DNA of 64,000 bases, from NCBI RefSeq assembly GCF_019669905.1, contig NZ_AP019777.1, positions 1,612,001 to 1,676,000 of the forward strand. The letters run 5' to 3'. Of the stretch, positions 21,677-30,575 are shown piece after piece. Numbering within the stretch: position 1 is the first letter of the stretch; each line of letters begins with the position of its first letter. Position numbers and translations under genes: made by a program. Under the pieces are notes generated by a model. It was not told the DNA's origin and ran no database searches. It saw nothing but the letters and a program-made list of their open reading frames with translations. The DNA is from Methylomonas koyamae. Lineage in GTDB: Bacteria; Pseudomonadota; Gammaproteobacteria; Methylococcales; Methylomonadaceae.

Positions 21677-23953
21677 ATGCTAAGTAAAGAACTGGAAGTG
21701 ACATTGAACGCTGCTTTTACCGGGGCTCATGCCAAGCGCCACGAGTTCATCACCGTCGAGCATTTGCTGCTGGCTTTGCTGGATAACGTGACGACGATTC
21801 CGATCCTGATCGCCTGCGGTTGCAACGTCAATGCGTTGCGGGCGGAATTGACCCGATTTATCGACGAAACCATTTCCTTGATTCCGGAAGGTATCCAACG
21901 CGAAACCCAGCCGACGTTAGGCTTCCAGCGCGTGTTACAGCGGGCGGTATTTCATGTGCAGGCTTCCGACAAAAAAGAAGTGACCGGCGCCAACCTGTTT
22001 GTCGCCTTGTTCAGCGAGCAGGATTCGCATGCGGTTTATTTGCTGAACAAGCAAGACATCACGCGTCTGGATGTCGTCAATTATCTGGCTCACGGGGTTT
22101 CCAAAATCGAACAGTTCAGAAAAGAAAGCAGCGAGGAGCCGGAAGGCGAGCGCGGCAACAACGAGAATTTGACCAGTCCGCTGGAAAAATACGCTACCAA
22201 TCTGAACGAAGAGGCCTTGAAAGGCAATATCGATCCGTTGATCGGTCGGGAAATAGAGGTGGAGCGGACCATCCAGGTCTTGTGCCGGCGGCGGAAAAAC
22301 AACCCGTTGCTGGTCGGCGAAGCCGGGGTCGGCAAAACCGCAATCGCCGAGGGTTTGGCGAAGCGGATTGTCGAAGAGCAAGTCCCCGAGATATTGATGA
22401 ACAGCACAATTTATTCGTTAGATATGGGGGCGTTGGTTGCCGGCACCAAATACCGCGGCGATTTCGAAAAACGTTTAAAAGCGTTGATCAACCAATTGAA
22501 AAAAGAGCCGGATTCGATTTTGTTCATCGACGAAATCCATACCATCATCGGTGCCGGTTCGGCTTCCGGCGGCGTAATGGACGCTTCGAATTTGATCAAA
22601 CCGGTGTTGGCTTCCGGCCAGTTGCGCTGCATCGGTTCGACGACCTATCAGGAATACCGCGGCATCTTCGAAAAAGACCATGCCTTGGCGCGGCGTTTCC
22701 AAAAAATCGATGTGGTCGAACCGTCCATCGAAGATACGGTACTGATTCTGAAAGGTTTGAAGTCCCGTTTCGAAGAGCATCACGGCCTTAAATACACCCA
22801 GGAAGCCTTGCGCATGGCGGTGGAATTATCGGCCCGCTACATTACCGATAGGCATCTGCCGGACAAGGCGATCGACGTCATCGACGAAGCCGGCGCCAGA
22901 CAACGTTTGTTCACGGCCGGGGAGCGTAAAGAGACCATAGACACCGCCGAGATCGAGGAGATTGTCGCCAAGATTGCCAGGGTACCGGCGCAATCGGTGT
23001 CTGCCAACGATATCGACAAGCTGTCCAACCTGGAAAAGAACCTGAAGATGTTGGTGTTCGGTCAGGACGAAGCGATTTCCGAATTGGCTGCCGCAATCAA
23101 ATTGTCGCGAGCGGGATTGCGCGATACCACCAAGACGATTGGTTCCTTCCTGTTTGCCGGTCCGACCGGCGTCGGTAAAACCGAGGTGACCCGCCAGTTG
23201 GCCAAAGTGTTGGGTATCGAATTGATTCGCTTCGACATGTCGGAGTACATGGAGCGGCATACTGTGTCGCGCCTGATCGGTGCGCCTCCGGGCTACGTTG
23301 GCTTCGACCAGGGCGGATTGTTGACCGAAGCGGTGACCAAGCATCCGCATGCGGTGTTATTGCTCGACGAATTGGAAAAAGCCCATCCGGACGTGTTCAA
23401 TTTGCTGCTGCAGGTCATGGACCACGGCACGTTGACCGATAACAACGGCCGTAAAGCAGATTTCAGAAACATCATTCTGATCATGACCACTAATGCCGGA
23501 GCCGAGGAAAGTAGCCGGGCCTCGATCGGATTTACCGTGCAAAACCATGCTTCGGACAGCATGAAGGTGATCGAGCGCGGCTTCTCGCCCGAGTTCAGAA
23601 ACCGTTTGGATGCCATCGTCCAATTCAAGCCTTTGGATATGGCTGTGGTCGGCAGCGTGGTCGACAAGTTCATCTTCGAACTGGAAGCGGTGTTGGCGGA
23701 CAAAAATGTGACATTGACGTTGGAACCTGCCGCGCGGGCATGGCTGGCGGAACACGGCTGCGATCCGAAAATGGGGGCCAGGCCGATGGCGCGTTTGATC
23801 CAGGAAAAAATCAAGAAGCCGCTGGCCGAAGACTTGCTGTTCGGGCGTTTGGCGAATGGCGGTCACGTGCGGATACACGTCGAGAATGGCGAATTAGCAT
23901 TTGCCATCGAAGGCAAACAGCTAGTCGTTTCCGAATTGAATCAAGTGATGTAA
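21677..23953 (+). CDS. clpA: ATP-dependent Clp protease ATP-binding subunit ClpA
   Basis: This 758-residue AAA+ unfoldase feeds substrates to ClpP. It has the double Clp-N repeat (1-145), a first ATPase with GEAGVGKTAIAEGLA and LFIDEIHTIIGAGSASGG, and a second ATPase with GPTGVGKTEVTRQLAK, DMSEYMERHTVSRLIGAPPGYVGFDQGG and LLLDELEKAHPDVFNLLLQ. It ends with the C-terminal D2-small domain. The length equals E. coli ClpA. It forms an operon with clpS. Confidence 0.96.
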   Translation: MLSKELEVTLNAAFTGAHAKRHEFITVEHLLLALLDNVTTIPILIACGCNVNALRAELTRFIDETISLIPEGIQRETQPTLGFQRVLQRAVFHVQASDKKEVTGANLFVALFSEQDSHAVYLLNKQDITRLDVVNYLAHGVSKIEQFRKESSEEPEGERGNNENLTSPLEKYATNLNEEALKGNIDPLIGREIEVERTIQVLCRRRKNNPLLVGEAGVGKTAIAEGLAKRIVEEQVPEILMNSTIYSLDMGALVAGTKYRGDFEKRLKALINQLKKEPDSILFIDEIHTIIGAGSASGGVMDASNLIKPVLASGQLRCIGSTTYQEYRGIFEKDHALARRFQKIDVVEPSIEDTVLILKGLKSRFEEHHGLKYTQEALRMAVELSARYITDRHLPDKAIDVIDEAGARQRLFTAGERKETIDTAEIEEIVAKIARVPAQSVSANDIDKLSNLEKNLKMLVFGQDEAISELAAAIKLSRAGLRDTTKTIGSFLFAGPTGVGKTEVTRQLAKVLGIELIRFDMSEYMERHTVSRLIGAPPGYVGFDQGGLLTEAVTKHPHAVLLLDELEKAHPDVFNLLLQVMDHGTLTDNNGRKADFRNIILIMTTNAGAEESSRASIGFTVQNHASDSMKVIERGFSPEFRNRLDAIVQFKPLDMAVVGSVVDKFIFELEAVLADKNVTLTLEPAARAWLAEHGCDPKMGARPMARLIQEKIKKPLAEDLLFGRLANGGHVRIHVENGELAFAIEGKQLVVSELNQVM

Positions 23954-23964
23954 AGCGGGGAGGT

Positions 23965-23993
23965 AATCGCTAGCCCGGAGCGGGTTAGCGATT
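23965..23993. terminator. Shared stem-loop between clpA and infA
   Basis: AATCGCTAGCCCG (23965-23977) and CGGGTTAGCGATT (23981-23993) pair over 13 positions with one G-T wobble and a GAG loop. It lies between the convergent clpA and infA stops and overlaps the end of infA. No long T run is present on either side. Confidence 0.55.
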
Positions 23994-24203
23994 CCGGAAC
24001 GTGATGCGGCCTTTGGTCAGGTCGTAAGGGGTCATTTCCACGCGAACTTTGTCGCCGGTCAGGATACGGATGTAATGTTTGCGCATTTTGCCGGAAATAT
24101 GCGCGGTGACGATGTGGCCGTTTTCCAGTTCGACGCGAAACATCGTGTTCGGCAGTGTGTCGATGACCTTGCCATCCATTTCAATTTGATCTTCTTTTGC
24201 CAT
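23985..24203 (-). CDS. infA: Translation initiation factor IF-1
   Basis: This 72-residue S1/OB-fold protein binds the ribosomal A site during initiation. [20 protein letters not shown] and [22 protein letters not shown] are near-identical to proteobacterial IF-1. It converges on clpA; in E. coli infA is also next to clpA. Single-gene transcript. Confidence 0.97.
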   Translation of the reverse strand: MAKEDQIEMDGKVIDTLPNTMFRVELENGHIVTAHISGKMRKHYIRILTGDKVRVEMTPYDLTKGRITFRNR

Positions 24204-24294
24204 AGTAAAAGCCCATAAAGTTAAAACGGCTATGTTAGCATGAATCCTCCGTCGAGCTTCTAAAAATGTCGGCGAAAGCCATGCGACAAAATCT

Positions 24295-26409
24295 CTAAAC
24301 CTTCCGTTTTACTTCGATAATATTGGGTAAGTGGCTGAGCCGGGTTAACACCGCGCTCAGTTGCGCGGTATTCTCGATCTGTATCGTCATATGCAAAATC
24401 GCCGATAAATCCTCATGCGTTTTCAGCGAGGCGTTACTGATATGGATTTTCGCGGTCGCCAACACTTGCGAGACGTCGTTCAGCAGATTTTGGGCATTGA
24501 ATGCATGGATCACGATCGGCACGCTGTGGTGTACCGATTTCTGGCCGCTCCATTCCGCTTTGACCAACTGCAATTGCTGCTCCGCCGATAAATGGCGGAT
24601 GTTGTCGCAATCCTTGCGGTGTATCGTGATACCGCGCTTATGCGAGATAAAGCCGATGATATCGTCGCCCTTGACCGGCGAACAGCAATGCGCCAGCGTT
24701 GTGACGACATTATCGATATCGTCTATGGTCACGGCCGATTGCGCCGCGGTTTGGCTCGGCACCCACTTGACCGGCGTCGGTTCCAGTTCCGGAATTTTCA
24801 GCGCATTCGCCAATTGCCGGTTATTGATGGTTCCGTGGCCCAAGGCTTCGTAAAGATGCTCGGCGTCCGCTATTTTGAAGTGCTTCAGCAACTCGGCCAT
24901 ATCGACGCTTTTCAGGCCGAGGCGTCTGCTTTCCTTGTCCAGAATCTGTTTGCCGGCGGCAATGTTTTCGGCCTGCTGTTGCTGTTTGAACCAACTTTTT
25001 ACCTTGCTGATCGCCCGCGGCGTCTTTAAATAGCCCAGGTTGGGATTCAACCAATTGTGGTTGGGCTGGCCGTTTTTGACGGTAATGATCTCGACCTGTT
25101 CGCCCGAGCTGAGTTTGTAAGTCAACGGCTTGATTTGGCCGTTGACCTTGGCGCCGCGGCAACTATGGCCGATTTCGGTATGGATCGCATAAGCAAAATC
25201 CAGCGGTGTGGCGCCTTTGACCAAATCGATCAACTTGCCTGCCGGCGTCAGCACGAACACCCGGTCCGAAAACAACTCGGTATGGAAATTCTCCAGCAGG
25301 TTATCGGTGCTGTCCTTGTCTTCCAGCAACTGGCGTAGCGAGGCGATATTCTTTTCGGTGGCGGCGTTGAATTTGCTGCCTTCCTTGTAGCGCCAATGTG
25401 CGGCGACGCCAAGCTCGGCGAATTCGTGCATGGCCTTGGTGCGGATCTGGATTTCGATCCGGTTGCCGTGGCTATCCAGTACCACGGTGTGCAGCGATTG
25501 GTAGCCGTTTTCCTTCGGGTTGGCGATGTAATCGTCGAATTCGCGCGGAATGTGCTGCCATTGGCTGTGCGCCAAACCCAGCACCATATAGCAATTCGGC
25601 AACGAATCGACCACGACCCGCACCGCCAGCAAATCGTACAAGTCAGCTAAAGCCAACTGTTTTCGGCGCATCTTGTTCCAGATGCTGTAAATATGTTTCG
25701 GCCGGCCGTAAACTTTTGCAGTCAAGCCATGCTCGGCCAGCAGCGCTTTCAACTCCTGTAAAAACCGGTCGATGCTGGCCTGGCGCTGTTCGCGGTTTTC
25801 CGCCAGCGAGGCGCTGATGAAGCGGTAATTGTCCGGGTCCAGATAACGGAAGGCCAAATCCTCCAATTCCCATTTGAACTGGCTGATCCCGAGCCGGTTG
25901 GCTAACGGCGCGTAGATATCCAACGTTTCGCGGGCGATGAAGCGGCGGATGTCCTCCTGTTCCAGATGCAGGTCGCGTAAACGCTGTATCCGCAAAGCTA
26001 ATTTGATCAAAACCGCCCGCACGTCGTGCGTCATCGCCAACAGCATGCGGCGCAGGATTTCGGCCTGGTTCGGCTGGTTGGCCATCTCCGGCGTGTAAAT
26101 GCTGACCTTGTTTAGCCAAGCCACGTCTTGGCATAAGCCGGCCACGGTGACGCCGAAACGTTCGCGGACTTGCGCTTCGTCGATGCGGTCGGCAACGCGG
26201 GAATCGCTCAGCAACGTCGCCAGAATGGTTTCCAGGTCGATATGTACGCCCATCAGGATCGCGGCGACATCGATCCCTTTCGGCCGCTGCGATTCGATAC
26301 GGTTGGCGCCCAATTCTTCGATCCAGGCCAAGGCCGCGTCGATCTTGGCCCGGTCGGGAGCGGAAAAGCCGGGAAACAGTGCGCCGGCGCGCGAATCGTG
26401 GTTTGTCAT
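24295..26409 (-). CDS. relA: GTP pyrophosphokinase RelA
   Basis: This 704-residue protein makes (p)ppGpp on stalled ribosomes. The N-terminal pseudo-hydrolase region reads [12 protein letters not shown] where SpoT/Rel enzymes have the HD-x3-ED metal motif, so hydrolase activity is expected to be lost, as in E. coli RelA. The synthetase domain has [15 protein letters not shown] and [23 protein letters not shown] ([24 protein letters not shown]), helical, zinc-finger-like ([27 protein letters not shown]) and ACT domains follow. No SpoT is in this window. Confidence 0.93.
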   Translation of the reverse strand: MTNHDSRAGALFPGFSAPDRAKIDAALAWIEELGANRIESQRPKGIDVAAILMGVHIDLETILATLLSDSRVADRIDEAQVRERFGVTVAGLCQDVAWLNKVSIYTPEMANQPNQAEILRRMLLAMTHDVRAVLIKLALRIQRLRDLHLEQEDIRRFIARETLDIYAPLANRLGISQFKWELEDLAFRYLDPDNYRFISASLAENREQRQASIDRFLQELKALLAEHGLTAKVYGRPKHIYSIWNKMRRKQLALADLYDLLAVRVVVDSLPNCYMVLGLAHSQWQHIPREFDDYIANPKENGYQSLHTVVLDSHGNRIEIQIRTKAMHEFAELGVAAHWRYKEGSKFNAATEKNIASLRQLLEDKDSTDNLLENFHTELFSDRVFVLTPAGKLIDLVKGATPLDFAYAIHTEIGHSCRGAKVNGQIKPLTYKLSSGEQVEIITVKNGQPNHNWLNPNLGYLKTPRAISKVKSWFKQQQQAENIAAGKQILDKESRRLGLKSVDMAELLKHFKIADAEHLYEALGHGTINNRQLANALKIPELEPTPVKWVPSQTAAQSAVTIDDIDNVVTTLAHCCSPVKGDDIIGFISHKRGITIHRKDCDNIRHLSAEQQLQLVKAEWSGQKSVHHSVPIVIHAFNAQNLLNDVSQVLATAKIHISNASLKTHEDLSAILHMTIQIENTAQLSAVLTRLSHLPNIIEVKRKV

Positions 26410-26490
26410 GCCGATATTTTAAACGCGTACCGTTCCGAAAAGTACAAACAGACAAACGAGGCGTGGGATGGTCGGGGCATGGTGCATCGG

Positions 26491-29034
26491 TTAAGGCTGC
26501 AGGAAGCGGTAGAACCAGCGCTTGGCCAACTCTGCCGAAAAGATGTAAAGCATGACGATTGCGCCTAAACAGCCCAGTAACTCGGCCGGCAACGGTTCGA
26601 ATCCGATCAAATCCGCCGCCGGCGAATAGGGTAGTGCGGCAGTAGCCGCTACCACAGCCATGGTCGCCCACAGCAAATATTTGCCGGGTTTGCTTCTAAA
26701 GAACGGTTTGCGGCTGCGGACGACAAACACGATCAGCGCGGCTGAAATTACCGATTCCAAAAACCAAGCGGTGCGAAATTGCTGCTCCGGTACATCCAGC
26801 CATAACAGCAAGCCGAAAGTCAGATAATCGAACAGCGAACTGACCAAGCCGAAGGTGACCATGAAGTTGCGGATAAAGCGGATATCCCAACGCCGCGGTT
26901 GCTCGATCATTTCTGGGTCCAGATTGTCCGAGGCGATGGTCATTTCCGGAAAATCGGTCAGTAAATTGGTTAACAGGATTTGTTTCGGCAGCAAGGGCAG
27001 AAACGGCAGAAACAGCGATGCGCCGGCCATGCTGAACATGTTGCCGAAATTGGCGCTGGTGGCCATGAACACGTATTTTAGCGTGTTGGCGAACGTAACC
27101 CGGCCGGCGCGGACGCCGCCGACCAGTACCTGTAGGCTTTTTTCCAGCAGTACGATTTGGGCGGCATCTTTCGCCACATCGGCGGCGCTATCCACCGAAA
27201 TGCCGACGTCGGCGGCATGCAGTGCCGAGACGTCGTTAATGCCGTCGCCCATGTAGCCGACGACGAAGCCGGCTTTTTTCAATGCCATGATGATGCGTTC
27301 TTTCTGGTTCGGCTCCACTTCGGCGAATAAATCGATCCCGCCGGCTTGTTGCGTCAGAGCCTGATCGCTGATGCGGGCGATTTCCGGTCCGGTCAGAATT
27401 TTGCTGCCGCCGAGGCCCAACTGTTGGCTGACGGTTTCCGCGACCAAGCGATTGTCGCCGGTGATGATTTTCAAGGTAACGCCGAGGTCCTTCAACTGTT
27501 GAATAGTCGCTATGCAATCGGCCTTGGGCGGATCGAAGAAGGTCAAAAATCCCAAAAAGCGCATGTCGGATTCGTCGCCGCCGCTGACGCCGCTTTGTCC
27601 GCTCGCAAGCGGTTTGTAGGCCAGACCCAACGTCCGCAAACCTTGTTCGCTGTAGCTTTTGTAGCGTTCGAGTATCGCCGGTTTGGCTTGTTCGAGTTCG
27701 GCCAATTCGCCGTCCGCATGTTCGATATGGCCGCAGACATCCAGAATATTGTGCAGCGCACCCTTGCTGATTAACAGGTGTTGGCCGGCGTCGGCTACTA
27801 ACATGCTCAGCCGTTTGCGGTAAAAATCGTAGGGAATTTCGTCGAGCTTGCGGCTGGCGCTCAAGTCGAACGTTTTGAATTGGCGTAGCGCCGCGTCGAT
27901 CGGATTATTGAACCCGGTTTCGAAGGCGGCGTTCAGGAAGGCATAGCGCGCGACTCGGTCGCTAGCCGCGCCGCGGGCATCGGTGGCGGCGTGCACCTGT
28001 ACGCTGCCTTGGGTCAATGTGCCGGTCTTGTCGGAACATAACACGTTCATGCTGCCCAGATTTTCGATCGAGGCCAGTTGTTTGACGATCACTTGGCGTT
28101 CGGCCATGCGTTTGGCGCCGTGGGCCAGATTGACGCTGACGATGGCCGGCAACAATTGCGGCGTCAAGCCTACCGCCAGCGCCAATGCGAACAAAAAGGA
28201 GTCCATCACCGGTTTGTGCAGATAGACGTTCACCGCGAAAATGACCATGACCAAAATCAGCGTGACTTCCATCAACAGGTAACCGAAACGGCGCACGCCG
28301 CGCTCGAACTCGGTTTCCGGCGCCTTCAGTTTCAAGCGGCCGGATAATTTGCCGAATTCGCTATTTTCGCCGGTGGCAACCACCAAAGCCCGGCCGGAAC
28401 CGCTTTGCACATGGCTACCCATCCATAACGCGTTGCTCCGGCTGCTCAAAGGCGCATCGGCGGCCACTAATCCGGGGATTTTCTCGGCCGGATAACTCTC
28501 GCCGGTTAATGCGGCCTCGTCGACGAACAGATTTGCGCTAGCGAGTAGCAGGCAATCGGCTGGGACAATGTCGCCGGCTTTCAAGTCGACCACGTCGCCG
28601 ATTACGATATCTTGCGCCGGAATGTCGCAGACTTTGCCGTCGCGGAGTACCGCGGAGTTGATTTGCACCATCGCTAACAATTTGACCACGGCGTCGGCCG
28701 CGCCCTTTTCCTGCCAAAAGCCAAGCAGGCCGCTGATCAAGACGATGGTCAAAATGATGCCGGCATCGACCCGGTCGTGCAGGTAAAACGATACCCCGGT
28801 CGCGAACAACAGTAACAGTACTATCGAGCTTTTGAATTGGGCCAGCAACAAACGCCAGGCGGAGTTGGGTTGCTTATGGTTTAGCCGATTGGGGCCGTAT
28901 TGCCGGAGCCGCTCGCCGGCGGCAGTGGCCGTCAAGCCCTGTTCGGAACTGTCCAGTTTTTTCAGATGGTCTGCGGCCGGCAAGGCCCAAAAGGGTGTTT
29001 CCGGCTTGGTTTGGCCGTTCAATTTGAAGCTCAT
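26491..29034 (-). CDS. mgtA: Magnesium-translocating P-type ATPase
   Basis: This 847-residue P-type ATPase of the IIIB class imports Mg2+. CSDKTGTLTQG holds the phosphorylated Asp; ALTGESYPAEK is the actuator dephosphorylation motif; KIITGDNRLVAE and VGYMGDGINDVSAL mark the nucleotide and hinge regions. The N-terminal cation-ATPase domain is present. About ten membrane segments end in FSAELAKRWFYRFLQ. It lies 41 bp after an outer-membrane protein gene on the same strand and is probably co-transcribed. The short spacer leaves no room for a long Mg-responsive leader like that of enteric mgtA. Confidence 0.93.
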   Translation of the reverse strand: MSFKLNGQTKPETPFWALPAADHLKKLDSSEQGLTATAAGERLRQYGPNRLNHKQPNSAWRLLLAQFKSSIVLLLLFATGVSFYLHDRVDAGIILTIVLISGLLGFWQEKGAADAVVKLLAMVQINSAVLRDGKVCDIPAQDIVIGDVVDLKAGDIVPADCLLLASANLFVDEAALTGESYPAEKIPGLVAADAPLSSRSNALWMGSHVQSGSGRALVVATGENSEFGKLSGRLKLKAPETEFERGVRRFGYLLMEVTLILVMVIFAVNVYLHKPVMDSFLFALALAVGLTPQLLPAIVSVNLAHGAKRMAERQVIVKQLASIENLGSMNVLCSDKTGTLTQGSVQVHAATDARGAASDRVARYAFLNAAFETGFNNPIDAALRQFKTFDLSASRKLDEIPYDFYRKRLSMLVADAGQHLLISKGALHNILDVCGHIEHADGELAELEQAKPAILERYKSYSEQGLRTLGLAYKPLASGQSGVSGGDESDMRFLGFLTFFDPPKADCIATIQQLKDLGVTLKIITGDNRLVAETVSQQLGLGGSKILTGPEIARISDQALTQQAGGIDLFAEVEPNQKERIIMALKKAGFVVGYMGDGINDVSALHAADVGISVDSAADVAKDAAQIVLLEKSLQVLVGGVRAGRVTFANTLKYVFMATSANFGNMFSMAGASLFLPFLPLLPKQILLTNLLTDFPEMTIASDNLDPEMIEQPRRWDIRFIRNFMVTFGLVSSLFDYLTFGLLLWLDVPEQQFRTAWFLESVISAALIVFVVRSRKPFFRSKPGKYLLWATMAVVAATAALPYSPAADLIGFEPLPAELLGCLGAIVMLYIFSAELAKRWFYRFLQP

Positions 29035-29075
29035 CTACGCCCCTCGCTCTGGTCGGGTTGACTTGCCCAATCCGG

Positions 29076-29867
29076 TTATTGCCGCCAGTAAAAGCCGCAT
29101 AGGGCAATGTATTCGCCGTTGCCGGGCAGATTGGGAATTTGGACGCCGGCGGCAATTTGCCAATGTTGCGGTAGCGGATAAATCAGTTTGAACGTCGCGG
29201 CACCTACGGAATTATGGCCGGTTAAATAATCGGCGTTCAATCTGAGGCTGCCGGCGACGGGAATTTCGAGATTGACGTGCGCGCCGACGCTACGTTGGCC
29301 GGCGAGGGCGGCGTTGGCGTAATAACTGCCGATATCGATGTCGATATCCCAAGCGTCCAGATGTTGCTGGGCGTCCAAATACGCGTAATGCATGAAAACC
29401 GCTGCCTGCGGCAGCATACCCGCGCCGCTTTGATTGCCGACGATCAATTGGCTGTCGCCGAATAACCAGTGTTTCTCGAGGTTGAACAGCAAATCCGGTT
29501 GAAATGCTGAGGCCGCGCCGAAACCGCTGTAGAACTGCGCGTTCAACAGGCTAATGCCTATGTTCCAACCCGGGCCGGCGCCGTAGTCGAACGAGGTGTT
29601 GGAAATTCCGACTGCCGAATCCAGATTGAATTCCTGGTCGAATGCCGTTTGCCCGCTGGGCGTGGCTTCGATGTCGGGTAAATTCCGCACCCGGGCTTTG
29701 CCGGTCCGCTGTTGTTTTTCGGCGTTCGCCGACAAGGCCGGCAACACGCTTAAAGCCAAAATCGCCGAACCGATCAGTTTCGTCCGCAGTAATTTGTGGC
29801 CGGATGGAGTCTTGGCCGAGGTACCGGCAGCGCCTGCAATGGGCGAGTGTTGTAAAAAAATAGCCAT
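29076..29867 (-). CDS. Predicted outer-membrane beta-barrel protein of unknown function
   Basis: This 263-residue protein has a basic N-terminal region followed by a hydrophobic stretch (KLIGSAILALSVLPALSANA) that ends in a signal-peptidase-like site. The mature part alternates polar and aromatic/hydrophobic residues, is rich in Gly, Asn and Tyr, and ends in YIALCGFYWRQ, which suggests a small beta-barrel. I recognise no family. AAGGTGG lies 7 bp before the ATG. It precedes mgtA by 41 bp, so it may help divalent cations or another solute cross the outer membrane; this is inference from position only. Confidence 0.6.
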   Translation of the reverse strand: MAIFLQHSPIAGAAGTSAKTPSGHKLLRTKLIGSAILALSVLPALSANAEKQQRTGKARVRNLPDIEATPSGQTAFDQEFNLDSAVGISNTSFDYGAGPGWNIGISLLNAQFYSGFGAASAFQPDLLFNLEKHWLFGDSQLIVGNQSGAGMLPQAAVFMHYAYLDAQQHLDAWDIDIDIGSYYANAALAGQRSVGAHVNLEIPVAGSLRLNADYLTGHNSVGAATFKLIYPLPQHWQIAAGVQIPNLPGNGEYIALCGFYWRQ

Positions 29868-29998
29868 GCGCTTGCCACCTTCGGATTAATCAAAGGCTGT
29901 TATCCAGTTGAAAAGAGCGGCGGCATTGCGGGAACCGGCCGGCCGCCACGGTATAGAGGCGGCCGCGACCGGATTACAAGCGATACGAAAAGGCGGAA

Positions 29999-30460
29999 TT
30001 AGCGGCGTTCTTTGGAGGTGACCTCGCCCTTGTCGTTGACCGCTATCCGCCATTTGCCGTTGGCGGAGTCGATCAACAATTCGTATTCTTCGCCAACGCC
30101 GTTCGGGTTCACCACCAGTTCGGCTTTTTCGATGCGCGAATCCGGGAAATTGGCCTTGACGGTTTCGGTGACCATCGGCGGGACTTGTTGCGGATTTTCC
30201 AACACCAGCTCGCCGGTAAACAGTGCACCGTTGGAACGGAACAATTCATGCAGAACCTGGCCTTCCGCATCCTTGAAACTGACTTCCAGCAATTGTTGGC
30301 CGAAATGGGTTTCCAACTGGCCTTGCATATCGGTTGCCTGCGGATGGCGTTTCAGGACGCTGGCCCTGACCTTATCCGAAACCGGCGCCTCTTGGGCAAA
30401 AGCCTGGCTCGCGGCGCCGCTCAAGGCCAGTGCCAGCATGACGGTTGGAAATGTACGCAT
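29999..30460 (-). CDS. Periplasmic PepSY-like small protein
   Basis: This 153-residue secreted protein starts MRTFPTVMLALALSGAASQAFA, with cleavage expected after AFA. The mature part has two PepSY-like repeats: VRASVLKRHPQATDMQGQLE and VTETVKANFPDSRIEKAELV, each followed by strands. An excellent AGGAGG sits 5 bp before the ATG. Such proteins are thought to bind or inhibit partners in the periplasm. It resembles in layout the protein at 62629-63096. It stands between dabB and the barrel protein gene, separated by more than 100 bp on each side. Confidence 0.68.
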   Translation of the reverse strand: MRTFPTVMLALALSGAASQAFAQEAPVSDKVRASVLKRHPQATDMQGQLETHFGQQLLEVSFKDAEGQVLHELFRSNGALFTGELVLENPQQVPPMVTETVKANFPDSRIEKAELVVNPNGVGEEYELLIDSANGKWRIAVNDKGEVTSKERR

Positions 30461-30518
30461 GTATCCTCCTGTGAAATTATTATCGTGTGCAGGCCAAATT
30501 GATGGCCGATTGATTCAT

Positions 30519-30537
30519 GGCGCGCCGATGGCGCGCC
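30519..30537 (-). repeat. Stem-loop after dabB
   Basis: GGCGCGCC (30519-30526) and GGCGCGCC (30530-30537) are each palindromic and can pair with each other around GAT. It lies about 40 bp after the dabB stop. There is no T run, so terminator function is uncertain. Confidence 0.4.
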
Positions 30538-30575
30538 TGGCACAACATTAATGCCATGATTGGCCGATAAAGTCA

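Noticed and set aside
23985..24203. infA as part of the clp operon
   Set aside because: It is on the opposite strand and ends face to face with clpA, with a shared stem-loop between.
25643..26671. A 342-codon frame overlapping relA and the mgtA end
   Set aside because: Alternate-frame shadow of relA, Arg-rich, no domain.
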